A stretch of 64,000 bases of DNA from an uncultured Roseibium sp. Lineage in GTDB: Bacteria; Pseudomonadota; Alphaproteobacteria; Rhizobiales; Stappiaceae. Shown piece after piece: positions 8,762-18,322 of this stretch. The first letter of the stretch is position 1; each line of letters begins with the position of its first letter. A model generated the notes under the pieces. The model was not told the origin of the DNA. It saw only the letters and a program-made list of their open reading frames with translations, and searched no databases. Both the position numbers and the translations under genes were made by a program. The DNA is taken from contig NZ_CANLVF010000011.1 in the NCBI RefSeq assembly GCF_947494555.1, positions 60,484 to 124,483 on the forward strand, in the 5' to 3' direction.

Positions 8762-11491
8762 GTGACCATCCGAAACCTTGAAGGTTTTTTTGCCCCGAAT
8801 TCCGTGGCCGTCATGGGGCCATGCCGGCATCCCGGTGTGCTGACCGCCAAGTTGATCGAATGCCTTCACGACATTGAGGCCGAGCATCGGGTTTCGCTGA
8901 TCGGGATTGCGGAAAACATCCCGTTCGGCGGGACAAAATACGCCTCGCTGGATGATCTGGAAACGATGCCGGATCTCGTCATCTATCTTGCGAAGGCGGA
9001 AGCCCTTCCGCAGACAATCGAAACGCTCGGCCGTGGCGGCACCCGTGCTGTGCTGATCCCTTCATCCGGTTACGAAAGCTGGCCGGAAGAGCTTATGCAA
9101 GACTGCCGCGAAGCCGCACGCCAGACCAACCTCAGGCTCATCGGGCCCGGCAGTCTCGGGGTTGCCGTACCGGCCAGCAAACTGAATGCGCTCTTAAGCG
9201 CCGAAGCGCCTGCACGCGGCGATATCGCGTTCTTCTCAAGATCCGGCGCCGTCTTGAACGCAACACTGTCCTGGGCCAAAACCCACAATACAGGTTTCTC
9301 CGCCGTGGTATCGCTCGGCGCGCGCATAGATGTCGACCTTGGCGACCTGATCGACTATTTCGCGCAGGACTACCGGACACGATCGATTGTCTTGCATCTG
9401 GAAGGAATAGCGGTACCGCGAAAGTTCATTTCCGCAGCACGAGCAGCCGCGCGCACCAAACCCGTCATCGTGATCCGTTCCGGCAAGAGCCGTGACACCG
9501 GAGGGACAGGACGCACCCATGCCGGGCGCCTTGCAAAAACCGATCTCGTTTATGAAACGGTTTTCCGGCGAACCGGGCTGTTGCGCGTCTTTGACCTCGA
9601 TGAGATGTTCGAAGCTCTGGAAACCCTTTCTCACATCCGGGTCCCGCGCCTCAACGAAGTCGCTGTTGTCGCCAATGGCCGCAGCCTGGCCAGTCTCGCC
9701 GTCGACAGGCTGCAGGATCTGGGTGGACGCTTTGCGACCCTGAGTGCGGCAACAAGGCAGGAGCTGGAGAACGTCAGCCGCGAAACTTCCGACTTCGAAA
9801 CGACGGCTGCCGCAGGTGGCTCCGTCATACTGCGCGAAAACGTTACGCCGGAGGACATTACCGCGGCGATCACCACCGTTCTGAAAGACCCGGGGGTCGA
9901 TGGGGCCGTCGTCCTGCAGGCCGCAAGCGCCTTTCAGCCACTCAGGACCATCACCAAATCGGTTATCGATGCCGCTGGGGCTGACCGGCGCCGGACCGGC
10001 CGGAAAAAAGCACTTGTGGCCGGACTGATCGGGAGCGACGGCACAATTCGGGCGGAACTTTCCTCTGCCAAGGTTCCCAATTATGCTAGCCCGGCAGAGG
10101 CAGCGCGAAGTCTGATGCACCTTGCCCGTGACGCACAGGCGCGCGAGTTTCTCATGGCGGTTCCACCGAGCATGGCGACAAGTTTCTCGCCCGATGCCGC
10201 GCGCGCCCGGACCATCGTCGATGCAGCTTTGTCGGAAGGCCGTACCTGGCTGGACCCGCGAGAGGTCTGCGACGTCCTCGAAGCTTACGATCTTCCTGTC
10301 ATGCAGACACTGATGGCGAAAACCCCGCGCGAAGCGAGGGAGCTTTCCGGCACATTGTTTCAGTCGTCACGGCACTGCGTTGCGAAGCTGATTTCACCGG
10401 ATTTGCCGTTCAAGTCGCGGATTGACGGGGTCCGGCTGGGCCTTGAAAGCCCGGACGCCGTTCATGCGGCGGCCGAGGAACTGATCGCCAATACGCGCCG
10501 GGACTATCCGGATGCGACCATTGCCGGCATTTCGCTCCACCCGATGCTGGAAGACCGGCACGGCATGGAACTTTACTTGGGACTTGCAGAAACGCGCGAG
10601 TTCGGTCCGGTCCTTGTCTTCGGTCATGGCGGCACCTCGATTGAGGAAAGCGAGGACATCGCCCTGGAGCTGCCGCCACTCGATCTCAATCTTGCCAAGG
10701 CCCAGATCGGCCGGACACGCATTTCGCGCCTTCTGGATGGCGGCCCGTCCCGCCCGGCACTCGACACCCCGGCCCTGGCCGAAGCGCTGGTCAAGTTGTC
10801 GCAAATCACGATCGATCTTCCGCAAATCCTGGAACTCGATATCAATCCGCTGGTTGCCCTGCCCTCTGGTCTCATCGGACTGGATGCGCGAATGACCCTT
10901 TGCCATCCTGAAAACCGGCCTGGACGCACCGGCCGCTTGCGCCTTGTCATAACACCCTATCCCCAGGAGTGGGAGCAGACCCTTTCGTTGAAGGGCGACC
11001 GGCAAGTTTTCGTGCGCCCGGTGCGGCCGGAAGACGAAGAGCTTTTCAGAACCTTTTTCGAAGCCATCACGCCGGAGGACTTGCGTCTGCGCTTCTTTGC
11101 GCCTGTGCGCGATTTCAGTCACCGGTTCTTGTCGAGGCTCACGCAGCTTGACTACGCCAGGGCTATCGCGTTTGCGGCGATAGATCCGCAGGACGGCGCT
11201 CTTCTTGGAGTTGTCCGTCTTCATGCCGATCCCGATCACCAGAGCGGTGAATATGCAGTCATGGTGCGATCGGACCTCAAGGGGATCGGACTTGGCTGGG
11301 CTTTAATGAAACTCATCATCCGATATGCAAGGGCTGACGGCATCCAGACGATCAAGGGCGAAGTCCTGAAGGAAAACACGTCGATGATTTCCATGTGCCA
11401 GGCCCTCGGATTTACGGTCGGGACATCGCCGGACGATCCCGGCATCGCGCTCGTTACTTTGAGTGTTTCGAATGTTCCGGACGAATATTAA
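8762..11491 (+). CDS. Fused NDP-forming acyl-CoA synthetase-like / GNAT acetyltransferase (Pat/PatZ type)
   Basis: A 909-residue protein starting at GTG after GGAAGGG. The domains are a CoA-binding Rossmann domain (about 5-130), a succinyl-CoA ligase-like region (150-300, 310-450), an ATP-grasp domain (about 480-710) and a C-terminal GNAT domain (about 740-905). The layout matches PatZ/Pka protein lysine acetyltransferases, which tune acetyl-CoA synthetase and other enzymes by acetylation. A THAGRLAKTD stretch near residue 255 lies where acyl-CoA synthetases carry their phospho-histidine loop. Whether the ligase half is active cannot be decided by eye. Confidence 0.9.
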   Translation: MTIRNLEGFFAPNSVAVMGPCRHPGVLTAKLIECLHDIEAEHRVSLIGIAENIPFGGTKYASLDDLETMPDLVIYLAKAEALPQTIETLGRGGTRAVLIPSSGYESWPEELMQDCREAARQTNLRLIGPGSLGVAVPASKLNALLSAEAPARGDIAFFSRSGAVLNATLSWAKTHNTGFSAVVSLGARIDVDLGDLIDYFAQDYRTRSIVLHLEGIAVPRKFISAARAAARTKPVIVIRSGKSRDTGGTGRTHAGRLAKTDLVYETVFRRTGLLRVFDLDEMFEALETLSHIRVPRLNEVAVVANGRSLASLAVDRLQDLGGRFATLSAATRQELENVSRETSDFETTAAAGGSVILRENVTPEDITAAITTVLKDPGVDGAVVLQAASAFQPLRTITKSVIDAAGADRRRTGRKKALVAGLIGSDGTIRAELSSAKVPNYASPAEAARSLMHLARDAQAREFLMAVPPSMATSFSPDAARARTIVDAALSEGRTWLDPREVCDVLEAYDLPVMQTLMAKTPREARELSGTLFQSSRHCVAKLISPDLPFKSRIDGVRLGLESPDAVHAAAEELIANTRRDYPDATIAGISLHPMLEDRHGMELYLGLAETREFGPVLVFGHGGTSIEESEDIALELPPLDLNLAKAQIGRTRISRLLDGGPSRPALDTPALAEALVKLSQITIDLPQILELDINPLVALPSGLIGLDARMTLCHPENRPGRTGRLRLVITPYPQEWEQTLSLKGDRQVFVRPVRPEDEELFRTFFEAITPEDLRLRFFAPVRDFSHRFLSRLTQLDYARAIAFAAIDPQDGALLGVVRLHADPDHQSGEYAVMVRSDLKGIGLGWALMKLIIRYARADGIQTIKGEVLKENTSMISMCQALGFTVGTSPDDPGIALVTLSVSNVPDEY

Positions 11492-11559
11492 TACTGCCGC
11501 TCGCTTTTCTGCGTTCTTCCGGCGTAGGCTATGGTCGTAACGCTTAGCGGGAGGGGCTC

Positions 11560-13104
11560 GTGGACGCGAATGCCAAACGGATACTGGGAGCCGTATCGAT
11601 TCCGTCCTTCATGATCGGTACCGACTTCACCGGCGCAATGCTCCTGGTAACGCCCATTGAGCAGGAATATTCTGTCGATATCACAACCACTCAGTGGGTT
11701 CTGAATGCCTACGCTCTCACGCTGTCGATGGGTCTCGTCGCAGGCGGACGGCTCGGCGACCTGCTTGGACACCGGCGTTATGTGTTGATCGGTCTCGGCA
11801 TTTTTTTCGTCGCCTCCATCGGCTGTATTCTTGCGCCGACTGTTTCCACCCTCATTTTTGCCAGAGCAGCACAGGGTGTCGGGTCGGCGCTGGTCTGGCC
11901 CTGTATCCTGGCGCTCGCCGCAACATCCGTCGAAGAAGACGAACGCGGCCCGGCGATGGGCATCCTGATGGGGTCGGTCGCGGCCGGAAATGTTCTTGCA
12001 CCCTTCATCGCGGGATCTTTATCCGCTCTCGGTGACTGGCGCGGTTTCTTTGTCTTCAATGCGGTTTTTGCCGTGCTCTCCGCCGTCCTGATCTTTCGTT
12101 TCATCGAACGGGAAAAGGAGCATTCGACCAACGAAGCCGTCGACATATCCGGGATGGCCGTTCTCGCCGTCGGCGTGTTTTGCCTTCTGTTCGGGCTCGA
12201 TACCGGCGCTGACAATGGCTGGTTCCATGCGAGCACTCTTGCTCTGTTTGCGGGTGCGTTGGTGTTCTTTGCGCTCTTTCCCTTCGTAGAAAGCCGCGTC
12301 AAGGATCCAATGATCCCGCTCACAATGATGCGAAATCACCAGTTTGTCCGAACTCTTGCACTCAACGGACTGCCTGCGGTGGTCCTGTTTCTGTGCCTTC
12401 TCTACCTGCCTCAATACATGCAGAAAGTCCTCGGCTGGTCGATATTCTGGAGTGCAATGGGAATGTTGCCGCTGGCCGTGGTACTGGCGGTGATGAATCT
12501 CGCCGTCGGAAACTACTACAACGCTATCGGACCGAGAAAACTGATGGCCGCAGGACATGCGTCTCTCGTTCTGGGCTGCGTCCTGATGCTCTTTTTGCAA
12601 ACGTCCTGGGGCTATGCGGCGCTTGTCCCTGTGATGCTGGTCGTCGGTCTGGGTGGCGGCTTGGTATTCGGACCCGCGGGAACAGCAGCCGTCAATGCAG
12701 TCGGTGCCAAGGGCGCAGGGCTCGCAGGCGGCCTCTCATTCATGTTCCATCTCGGCCTCGGGGCAATCGGCATCGCCTGCGCGACGGCCATGATGTTCGG
12801 GGCAGCGATCGGGAAAGTCGAGGCGGTCACGGCGGCAGCGAATGTTACCTTGCTAACCGGAGACCTACGCGTGCTCGCGGCCGGAACGCTCAAGGATCCG
12901 GCCGTCATGTCAATCACTGATCGGTATTCGGGCCAGGAAGCAGAAGCTATTACGAGTGCGGTGCGCGATTCATTTGCCACAGGCCTTCACGCGGCCTTCT
13001 GGTTCGGACTGGCCGTTGCCGTGGTCGGGCTGATCATTTCGCTCAGTCTCAACGAAAGCAAATTGCGGACCGGGACACCGGAAGAGGACGCTGCAACCGA
13101 CTGA
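11560..13104 (+). CDS. MFS transporter, DHA2 (14-TM drug exporter) family
   Basis: A 514-residue protein starting at GTG, with GAGGGG 5 bases before. It has about 14 hydrophobic segments, the motif-A-like loop GGRLGDLLGHRRYVLIG after TM2, and TQWVLNAYALTLSMGLVAGG, typical of EmrB/QacA-like proton antiporters. It probably exports a toxic or hydrophobic compound, with substrate unknown. It converges on the ThDP enzyme gene, leaving only 12 bases between the stops. Confidence 0.92.
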   Translation: MDANAKRILGAVSIPSFMIGTDFTGAMLLVTPIEQEYSVDITTTQWVLNAYALTLSMGLVAGGRLGDLLGHRRYVLIGLGIFFVASIGCILAPTVSTLIFARAAQGVGSALVWPCILALAATSVEEDERGPAMGILMGSVAAGNVLAPFIAGSLSALGDWRGFFVFNAVFAVLSAVLIFRFIEREKEHSTNEAVDISGMAVLAVGVFCLLFGLDTGADNGWFHASTLALFAGALVFFALFPFVESRVKDPMIPLTMMRNHQFVRTLALNGLPAVVLFLCLLYLPQYMQKVLGWSIFWSAMGMLPLAVVLAVMNLAVGNYYNAIGPRKLMAAGHASLVLGCVLMLFLQTSWGYAALVPVMLVVGLGGGLVFGPAGTAAVNAVGAKGAGLAGGLSFMFHLGLGAIGIACATAMMFGAAIGKVEAVTAAANVTLLTGDLRVLAAGTLKDPAVMSITDRYSGQEAEAITSAVRDSFATGLHAAFWFGLAVAVVGLIISLSLNESKLRTGTPEEDAATD

Positions 13105-13116
13105 TCGCAGGTCCCG

Positions 13117-14781
13117 TCACTTCGCTTCTGCCGCGCGGCGGATCTGGCTCAAGGATGCCGCAGGCGTGATGGCTTCAGGGTCCAGCTTCAGGTGCAGGAT
13201 CGCAGGTTTGCCGGATGCACGCGCGGCCTTATAGGCCGGGCCGAAGTCTTCCGTCGTTTCGACCGTTGCCCCGAACGCACCGTAGGATTGCGCAAGGGCA
13301 GCGAAATCCGGGTTCACCAGTTTTGTCGCAGACGGTCTGCCGGGATAGGTGCGTTCCTGATGCATGCGAATTGTGCCGTACATGCCGTTGTCGATGACCA
13401 ATACGATAATGTTGGCGCCTTCCTGACAGGCGGTGCCGAACTCCTGCATGGACATCTGTAAACAGCCATCTCCGGCAAAGCACACCACCTCCTGCTGCGG
13501 ACGAACGAGCTTGGCGGCAACCGCTGCAGGCAGGCCGTAGCCCATCGATCCCGAGGTTGGCGCGGCCTGTGTGCCAAAGCGGCGAAAACGGTGAAACCGG
13601 TGCAGCCAGGTCGCATAATTGCCCGCCCCGTTCGTGCAGATCACGTCCTGAGGCCAGTTCTGTTCCAGCCAGTCCATCACCATGGACATCTGCAGCTTAC
13701 CGGGTATTTCCGGTCTTGCACCCGACCAGTCGAGATAATCCTGATGTGCCTGTTCGGCTTCACCTGCTCCCTTGATCTCGTTCGGCGGCTGCAATCCTTC
13801 AGCAGCCTTGCAAAAGGCGGTCGGGCTTGCGTTGATCGAAAGAGCGGGGCGATAGACCCGCCCAAGCTCTTCCGGGTCAGGATGGACATGAACCAGTTGC
13901 TGTCCAGATGCCGGAATGTCCAGCAGGGAATATGACTGGCTCGGCATCTCGGAAAGCCGTCCTCCCACAAGAAGGATCAAGTCGGAGGATTTTACGCGCG
14001 CAAGCAGTTTCGGATTGATGCCAATTCCAACATCGCCTGCATAATTCGGATGCAGGTTGTCGAACAGCATCTGACGGCGGAAAGAGCAGGCGACCGGCAA
14101 GTTGAACCGTTCGGAAAACCGCGTGAAGGCAGCGACGGCATCTTCCGACCAGCGGCTGCCACCAAGAATGGCAATTGGCCGTTCCGCAGCCCAAAGCCGC
14201 TTCTGCAGGTCAGCCATCTGCGTCAGGCCCGGATGTGTCTCGACCTGTTGCCAGGCAGGCGGCTGCGGCGCTGCCGCGCGTTCGACCAGCATGTCTTCCG
14301 GCAGTGCGAGTACGACCGGTCCTGGACGCCCCGATGTTGCCACGTGAAAGGCACGGGAAATGAATTCCGGCATGCGGTCGGCCTGGTCGACTTCGGCCAC
14401 CCATTTGGCGATCCCGCCGAACATCTGCCGGTAGTCGACCTCCTGAAACGCCTCGCGTTCGCGCATGCCGCGTTCGATCTGTCCGATGAAGAGGATCATC
14501 GGCGTGGAATCCTGGGCGGCCACATGGACGCCGGCGGACGCGTTGGTTGCACCCGGTCCGCGCGTCACCATGCAAATACCGGGTTTGCCGGTAAGCTTGC
14601 CGTGCGCGTCGGCCATCATTGCCGCGCCGCCTTCCTGGCGGCACACCGTTACGGGAATGGACGCATCGTGAAGGGCATCGAGAACTGCAAGATAGCTTTC
14701 ACCGGGAACACAATAAACACGTTCGGTGCCGTGCCGCTCCAAGGCCTCAACCAACAATTCACCGCCGGTTTTCTGGTCCAT
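13117..14781 (-). CDS. Thiamine diphosphate enzyme, acetolactate synthase-like
   Basis: A 554-residue three-domain ThDP enzyme. The N-terminal Pyr domain has the activating glutamate in CRQEGGAAMMADAHGK. A central transhydrogenase-like domain follows. The C-terminal PP domain holds the metal/ThDP motif GDGCLQMSMQEFGTACQEG with DNGMYG. It resembles catalytic subunits of acetolactate synthase and relatives (oxalyl-CoA, benzoylformate and sulfoacetaldehyde families). No small regulatory subunit is adjacent, so a role in branched-chain synthesis is unlikely and the reaction is left open. I chose the ATG at 14781 because GGGCGGGAC precedes it; an in-frame ATG at 14814 has no ribosome site. Confidence 0.88.
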   Translation of the reverse strand: MDQKTGGELLVEALERHGTERVYCVPGESYLAVLDALHDASIPVTVCRQEGGAAMMADAHGKLTGKPGICMVTRGPGATNASAGVHVAAQDSTPMILFIGQIERGMREREAFQEVDYRQMFGGIAKWVAEVDQADRMPEFISRAFHVATSGRPGPVVLALPEDMLVERAAAPQPPAWQQVETHPGLTQMADLQKRLWAAERPIAILGGSRWSEDAVAAFTRFSERFNLPVACSFRRQMLFDNLHPNYAGDVGIGINPKLLARVKSSDLILLVGGRLSEMPSQSYSLLDIPASGQQLVHVHPDPEELGRVYRPALSINASPTAFCKAAEGLQPPNEIKGAGEAEQAHQDYLDWSGARPEIPGKLQMSMVMDWLEQNWPQDVICTNGAGNYATWLHRFHRFRRFGTQAAPTSGSMGYGLPAAVAAKLVRPQQEVVCFAGDGCLQMSMQEFGTACQEGANIIVLVIDNGMYGTIRMHQERTYPGRPSATKLVNPDFAALAQSYGAFGATVETTEDFGPAYKAARASGKPAILHLKLDPEAITPAASLSQIRRAAEAK

Positions 14782-15134
14782 ATTCTGCGTCCCGCCCTTC
14801 AAGATTTCAGTCATTCATTCTATAGCGTAAGAAAGACTGCGCTGTCAGAACCTGAAATCAGATTTATTCGCAATGAGATCATTCCCAAATGGACTGAAGT
14901 TTCCATCTGGAGCATATCTCTCCTTGGCGCGCGCCAAATCCAATATCGCAACGCCCGCTACCTGTTACTTCCCCATTCCGCGTCTCCTACAGAGGCGGAT
15001 CCCGGGTTTCGGAACAGAGAGCGGACGGCAAGCTTTGTTCACTCTGGACATTTTTCAGGACGCTGTCCCTCATCGTGCCTCAAGCGAGGCGGGGCGCCTT
15101 TGAAAATCTGCCCGACGCGTGGGCGCCAGACCGT
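14782..15134. other. Intergenic region with no supported gene
   Basis: About 350 bases lie between the ThDP enzyme and a small hypothetical gene, both on the minus strand. A short stem GCCTC/GAGGC sits near 15078-15091 without a T tract. The small open frame on the plus strand here has no ribosome site and no recognisable composition. The ThDP gene promoter must lie in its left part. I see nothing else. Confidence 0.5.
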
Positions 15135-15515
15135 TCAAACCGACAAGACAGTCACCACCTGGAATGTGTGCATGTCCCCGTCTTCATCCTTAATCGACAC
15201 ATATTCGCCAGGGTTGAAGGCATGGTCGCCGAACCGGTAACCCGCCTCGTCGTCATCGTCGCCATCAATATCGTAGTGGAACGCCCAGGATCCGCCTGGA
15301 CGATGGATGAGGTGGCCAACCTCTTCCATCTCGCTGCCCCAGAACCTGCGCACGCGGCAATGATCGCGCTCCTTCTTCCAAAGCGCAGCGTCTATGTGAC
15401 CCGTCTCGTCGAGCGGTGCGGTGAATTCGTATCCATGACGGGCGGACCCTTGGGGAAAGTCCTTCGTCCGAGCCAGGTTCAACCTGATCTTTTTCAATGC
15501 CGGATAGTCGCTCAT
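15135..15515 (-). CDS. Conserved-looking hypothetical protein, 126 aa
   Basis: A soluble protein, basic at the N-terminus and strongly acidic in the middle (IDGDDDDEAGYRFGDHAFNPGEYVSI), rich in aromatic and charged residues. A GAGGATC ribosome site precedes the ATG. No enzyme motif, signal peptide or membrane segment is visible. The last 30 residues resemble a small beta-barrel fold, but I cannot name a family. It is monocistronic and divergent from the kinase gene that follows. Confidence 0.75.
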   Translation of the reverse strand: MSDYPALKKIRLNLARTKDFPQGSARHGYEFTAPLDETGHIDAALWKKERDHCRVRRFWGSEMEEVGHLIHRPGGSWAFHYDIDGDDDDEAGYRFGDHAFNPGEYVSIKDEDGDMHTFQVVTVLSV

Positions 15516-15640
15516 GAGATCCTCCTGTAAAGACAGAGCCCGTTATTTGTGCCACACCGTCATCCGGCCACATTGAGAAGAATCAAACAGGTCGCTTCAC
15601 ACTTAGTGCAAAATCATTGAGCGTCATCACGGGACTGATC

Positions 15641-17179
15641 ATGGACCAATCACAGGCGAGCGTTATTGAATTCTTTCGGGCGATGACATCGGACGACCCG
15701 AGCCGGCCAGACGTTCATCAGATCAGCACCCATGCCAACGTGATCTTTCTCGTGGGCAGTCTCGCCTTCAAGATCAAGCGCGATGTCAAATATCCATTCC
15801 TGGACTATTCAAGCCTCGCGCTGCGGGAACAGGCGTGCAAGGCGGAAATCACGTTCAACCAGCCGAATGCGCCCCAGATCTATCGCGAAGCGCTTCCGGT
15901 TACGCGCGAGACGGACGGAACCCTTGCGCTGAATGGCGCCGGCGAACCGGTGGAATGGGCCGTTGTGATGAACCGGTTCGAGCATCGCGACGAACTGGAT
16001 GTCATGGCAAACCTCGCCCCGCTTCCCGATGAGCTTTCAGACAAGCTCGCCAGCATGATGGCAGCCGCGCACACGGTAGCACCCGAGCGCGATGGTATCG
16101 GTTTTTATGAAGAGCTTAGCTCCTATGTTGAACAGAATGATGCAGCGTTTCACGAACATCCCGATCTCTTTGCGGCCGAGGATGTACGCCACCTCACCGA
16201 GCAGTCGCGCACCGTTTTGGCATCGCTTCGGGAACTCATTCTGAAGCGGGGAGAACTTGGGCTGATCCGCCGCTGTCACGGCGATGCACATTTGCGCAAT
16301 ATCGTGCTGATTGACGACCAACCCGTTCTTTTCGACGCCGTCGAATTCTCCGACGCAATCGCGACGGGTGATGTTCTGTATGACCTCGCCTTTCTGCTGA
16401 TGGACCTTTGGGAGCGCGGACAACCAGGCGCGGCCAACAGGGTGTTCAACCGCTATCTCGATCTGAACCGGCTCGACAACCACCCGGAGGGCCTTGCGGC
16501 GCTTCCGTTTTTTCTCATGATGCGCGCAGCCATCCGGTCAAAGATTGCTGCAAGTTCCGCACTTGCGCAGACCGATCCAGCGCAAAGGCAACTGCAGCAG
16601 GAACAGGCCAGAACCTATTTCGACTTTGCTCTGGCTTTCCTGGAACCCGCCCAGCCTGAACTGGTCGCCATCGGCGGTTTTTCAGGCACGGGCAAGACAA
16701 CGCTTGCCTATGAGCTTGCGCCGGATATCGGCCGTGCGCCCGGCGCGCGCGTGCTTAGAACCGACGTAGCGCGCAAACGATTGCTCGGCATACCCGAGGG
16801 CGAGAAAGCGCCGCTGGAAGCATACACACTCGAAGCCTCAAATCGTGTCTACAGCGCGATCGACGACATGATCCAGTGCGTTCTGGCTGCCGGACATTCG
16901 GCCATTTTCGATGCGGTTTTTGCTGCTGAAAGCGAACGTGAAAAGATTGAGAAAATCGCGCTAAACGTTGAGGCCAGATTTTCAGGTCTTTGGCTTAGCG
17001 CTTCTTCCAGCATTCTTAAGGAGCGTGTTGCTGCCCGTGCCGGAGATGCCTCGGACGCGACGCCGGAAATTGTCGAAAAGCAGCTCACCTACCAGATCGG
17101 TGATTTGAAATGGCCCGAGATAGACGCTGGTGACAGCCGCGAGAAAACGGCTGAACGTGCACGTGAAGAGCTGCTTTGA
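15641..17179 (+). CDS. Aminoglycoside-phosphotransferase-like / P-loop kinase fusion
   Basis: About 512 residues in two halves. The N-terminal half (about 1-320) is an APH/choline-kinase fold with the catalytic loop CHGDAHLRNIVLID and the metal-binding aspartate in PVLFDAVEF. The C-terminal half (about 335-505) is an AAA_33/zeta-like P-loop kinase with Walker A GGFSGTGKTT. Such fusions are widespread, but their substrate is not established; a small-molecule kinase is likely. I take the ATG at 15641. An in-frame TTG at 15617 would add 8 residues but lacks a ribosome site. Confidence 0.87.
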   Translation: MDQSQASVIEFFRAMTSDDPSRPDVHQISTHANVIFLVGSLAFKIKRDVKYPFLDYSSLALREQACKAEITFNQPNAPQIYREALPVTRETDGTLALNGAGEPVEWAVVMNRFEHRDELDVMANLAPLPDELSDKLASMMAAAHTVAPERDGIGFYEELSSYVEQNDAAFHEHPDLFAAEDVRHLTEQSRTVLASLRELILKRGELGLIRRCHGDAHLRNIVLIDDQPVLFDAVEFSDAIATGDVLYDLAFLLMDLWERGQPGAANRVFNRYLDLNRLDNHPEGLAALPFFLMMRAAIRSKIAASSALAQTDPAQRQLQQEQARTYFDFALAFLEPAQPELVAIGGFSGTGKTTLAYELAPDIGRAPGARVLRTDVARKRLLGIPEGEKAPLEAYTLEASNRVYSAIDDMIQCVLAAGHSAIFDAVFAAESEREKIEKIALNVEARFSGLWLSASSSILKERVAARAGDASDATPEIVEKQLTYQIGDLKWPEIDAGDSREKTAERAREELL

Positions 17180-17191
17180 ACCGACCCGCGT

Positions 17192-17512
17192 TCAAAGCCC
17201 GGCGGCTCGCAAGCCGGCGGCGGCGACAGCTGCACAGAAGACGGCAATGTATTCCTTTTTGACCTTGAGCTGCACAATGGCGGCGACGATCAGGCATAGT
17301 CCGACAGCCAGCCCCCCCTGTAAAATGATCGGCAACACGGTCGAGACAATAATCGCGCCGGGCAGTGCTTCCAGCCCGCGGCGCATTTTCGGCGTGATGG
17401 TCAAACGCCCCATCACCCAGTAACCTCCAGCCCTAAGCGCATAGGTGACGGAAGCCATTCCAAGTACGGCAATCAGGAACATCGTGTCCGCGCTCAGGGC
17501 CCCTTCACTCAT
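17192..17512 (-). CDS. azlD: AzlD family branched-chain amino acid transport subunit
   Basis: A 106-residue hydrophobic protein with four segments. It has the AzlD pattern TYALRAGGYWVMGR near the N-terminus and LEALPGAIIVSTVLPII in the middle. AzlD is the small partner of AzlC in exporters of branched-chain amino acids and analogues. Its start lies inside the end of azlC (8-base overlap), so the two are translated together. Confidence 0.92.
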   Translation of the reverse strand: MSEGALSADTMFLIAVLGMASVTYALRAGGYWVMGRLTITPKMRRGLEALPGAIIVSTVLPIILQGGLAVGLCLIVAAIVQLKVKKEYIAVFCAAVAAAGLRAAGL

Positions 17513-18206
17513 CGAGATAGGCTCCCGCAAGCGCGCCCGCGATCGCGCCGGTGAAAATGCTCCAATAGCCACCGACGAGTGCCCAGGTTGCCCAGGCAAC
17601 AAGACCTGCAACGAGCCAACTGACGGTCTGCCGCTTTCCCTTCCAGAGCGGGACCAGGAGCGCGACGAAAAAGGCAGGCAACACCACATCGAGCCCGAAC
17701 GCCTTTGAATCGGTTATCAGGCTACCTGCAAAGTAGCCGGGGATCACGGACAACGACCAGACGGCCCAAACGATCAGACCGCTGCCGAGATAGATCCCCC
17801 AGTCCCGGTCTCCCTTGTCATAGCGGGCGACCGTCAAAAGCCAGTTCAGATCGGTCAGCAGGAAAAGGGCGGGATAGGTCTGATAGCCCGGGACCTGGCC
17901 CAACCACGGTCTCAGGCTCGCGCCTATAAGCAGCATGCGCATGTTGACCGCAGCCGTTACCCCGACCATTGCAATCAGGGTCGCCCAGTTCAGGGGATCC
18001 GCGTAAACTTCCATCGCGACGAACTGGCTCGCTCCGGCGAAGACGATGGAGTTCATGAGGATTGTTTCGACAAAGGTCAGCCCCTTTTGCGCGGCGACCG
18101 TTCCGAAGACCGCACCCAACGCGATGACCCCGGGAAAGACAGGAACGCACATCAGCGCGCCTTGCACGCAGCCCTTGAAGCTGAGAGTGACGTTTTTTTC
18201 AAGCAT
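17505..18206 (-). CDS. azlC: AzlC family ABC-independent amino acid exporter subunit
   Basis: A 233-residue inner-membrane protein with the AzlC core FPGVIALGAVFGTVAAQKGL and the conserved VFAGASQFVAM segment in the first 65 residues. With AzlD it forms a two-component amino acid efflux system. No Lrp-like regulator is next to it, so the control and exact cargo are unknown. Confidence 0.93.
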   Translation of the reverse strand: MLEKNVTLSFKGCVQGALMCVPVFPGVIALGAVFGTVAAQKGLTFVETILMNSIVFAGASQFVAMEVYADPLNWATLIAMVGVTAAVNMRMLLIGASLRPWLGQVPGYQTYPALFLLTDLNWLLTVARYDKGDRDWGIYLGSGLIVWAVWSLSVIPGYFAGSLITDSKAFGLDVVLPAFFVALLVPLWKGKRQTVSWLVAGLVAWATWALVGGYWSIFTGAIAGALAGAYLDE

Positions 18207-18322
18207 GTGTGACCAAGAGGCTTGGGTCCAGGACCCGGTTGGAAGACCTCACTATCATGGCAATTTCGATTCAGAACCAATGAAACCTTTTGATCCACCC
18301 ATCAAAGACCTTTGCTTTCCGC

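Noticed and set aside
14873..15103. Small open frame on the plus strand between two minus-strand genes
   Set aside because: No ribosome site, no recognisable protein-like composition or family.
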